From Mesaphorura yosii (taxonomy: Eukaryota > Arthropoda > Collembola > Poduromorpha > Tullbergiidae), in assembly GCA_009869945.1 (NCBI GenBank), contig WIXG01000062.1, positions 62,001 to 126,000 of the forward strand: a stretch of 64,000 nt of DNA, given 5' to 3'. Shown in pieces: positions 63,652-64,000 of this stretch. The translations under genes and the position numbers were made by a program. Position 1 is the stretch's first letter. Every line of letters begins with the position of its first letter. The notes below the pieces were generated by a model that was not told where the DNA came from, searched no databases, and saw only the letters and a program-made list of their open reading frames with translations.

Positions 63652-64000
63652 CTAAAACGCAGAATAATCGGCTTCACTTTGATCTCTATCGGGAAATTCG
63701 TGCCACTTCCTATACGCTTTCTTATGAGAGAAGTCCAGTTTGCCTTCTTGCCAGCCTCGTGGTGGAGCCTTATCATAGTTGAATGCTCTTGGATTCTTGC
63801 CCCAGAGTTGGTCCTTCCACTCCATTTCGTCGCGATACTCGCCTCCAACACACTTCTTACCGGTGATTGGGTCTGTGATGTCGCCACATGGGTAGATAAC
63901 TTGGAGCACTTTGTGGGTAATGTCTCTGGTCAACGGCTTTTCCATTGGCTCAATCAGGACAAAGTCACCAGTCTTACATATTTTCTTAGGATCGTGGCAA
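63652..64000 (-). CDS. mRpS17: Mitochondrial ribosomal protein S17, C-terminal part, cut by the right edge
   Basis: Small-subunit mitoribosome protein of the bacterial uS17 family (OB fold, binds 12S rRNA). The frame is open from the edge to the stop at 63,652, about 115 codons. The matching block is CKTGDFVLIEPMEKPLTRDI (human [20 protein letters not shown]), followed by KVLQVIYPCGDITDPITGKK (human VFKVGKVIDPVTGKP) and CVGGEYRD (human CAGTTYLE). After it comes a longer tail of about 60 residues (WGKNPRAFNYDKAPPRGWQ) than in human. The methionine at 63,945 is internal, because the open frame and the homology both continue upstream of it. The N-terminus lies outside the window. Confidence 0.88.
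   Translation of the reverse strand, partial: CHDPKKICKTGDFVLIEPMEKPLTRDITHKVLQVIYPCGDITDPITGKKCVGGEYRDEMEWKDQLWGKNPRAFNYDKAPPRGWQEGKLDFSHKKAYRKWHEFPDRDQSEADYSAF

Overview
This window looks like the nuclear genome of an arthropod. It is about 60% AT, exons in compact genes are short, small introns are 72-90 nt with GT-AG ends, one gene has very long introns, and polyadenylation signals are AATAAA. The retained centromere subunit CENP-L (not found in flies) and an OAS-type nucleotidyltransferase (not known from the well-studied insects) point away from Diptera, possibly to a springtail or another non-model arthropod. That placement is inference. I recognise no retrovirus, LTR element, Polinton or intact transposon.

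Region 1, about 10-57,098, minus strand: one very large gene, the arthropod orthologue of ZNF423/ZNF521 (Oaz), running off the left edge. I assembled it from nine exons whose splice phases all agree. The long form starts at 57,098 with the NuRD-recruiting motif [10 protein letters not shown], continues in an acidic exon at 43.5 kb, then enters the C2H2 finger exons between 4,792 and 10. A second start exon at 5,686 (MLFKGNSSK...) has the same phase and would give a short form without the NuRD motif. One internal exon is only 47 nt and encodes half a zinc finger.

Region 2, 19,025-20,020, plus strand: a single-exon gene nested antisense in the 38-kb second intron of the Oaz long form. It encodes a 331-residue OAS-like protein with a clear OAS1 C-terminal signature. 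The glycine-serine loop and one metal-binding aspartate of the catalytic core are missing. A perfect NF-kappaB-type site lies about 260 bp upstream. This is the most unusual gene here.

Region 3, 58,085-63,654: a compact cluster. CENP-L (minus, five exons) and the RNA polymerase II CTD phosphatase FCP1 (plus, eight exons) are divergent across about 530 bp containing a perfect DRE-type TATCGATA. FCP1 converges on mitochondrial ribosomal protein S17 (minus, cut by the right edge), with their poly(A) signals about 35 bp apart.

The rest, about 50 kb, is intron without recognisable genes. The exception is a weak plus-strand candidate gene at 50.0-54.8 kb, reported at low confidence.
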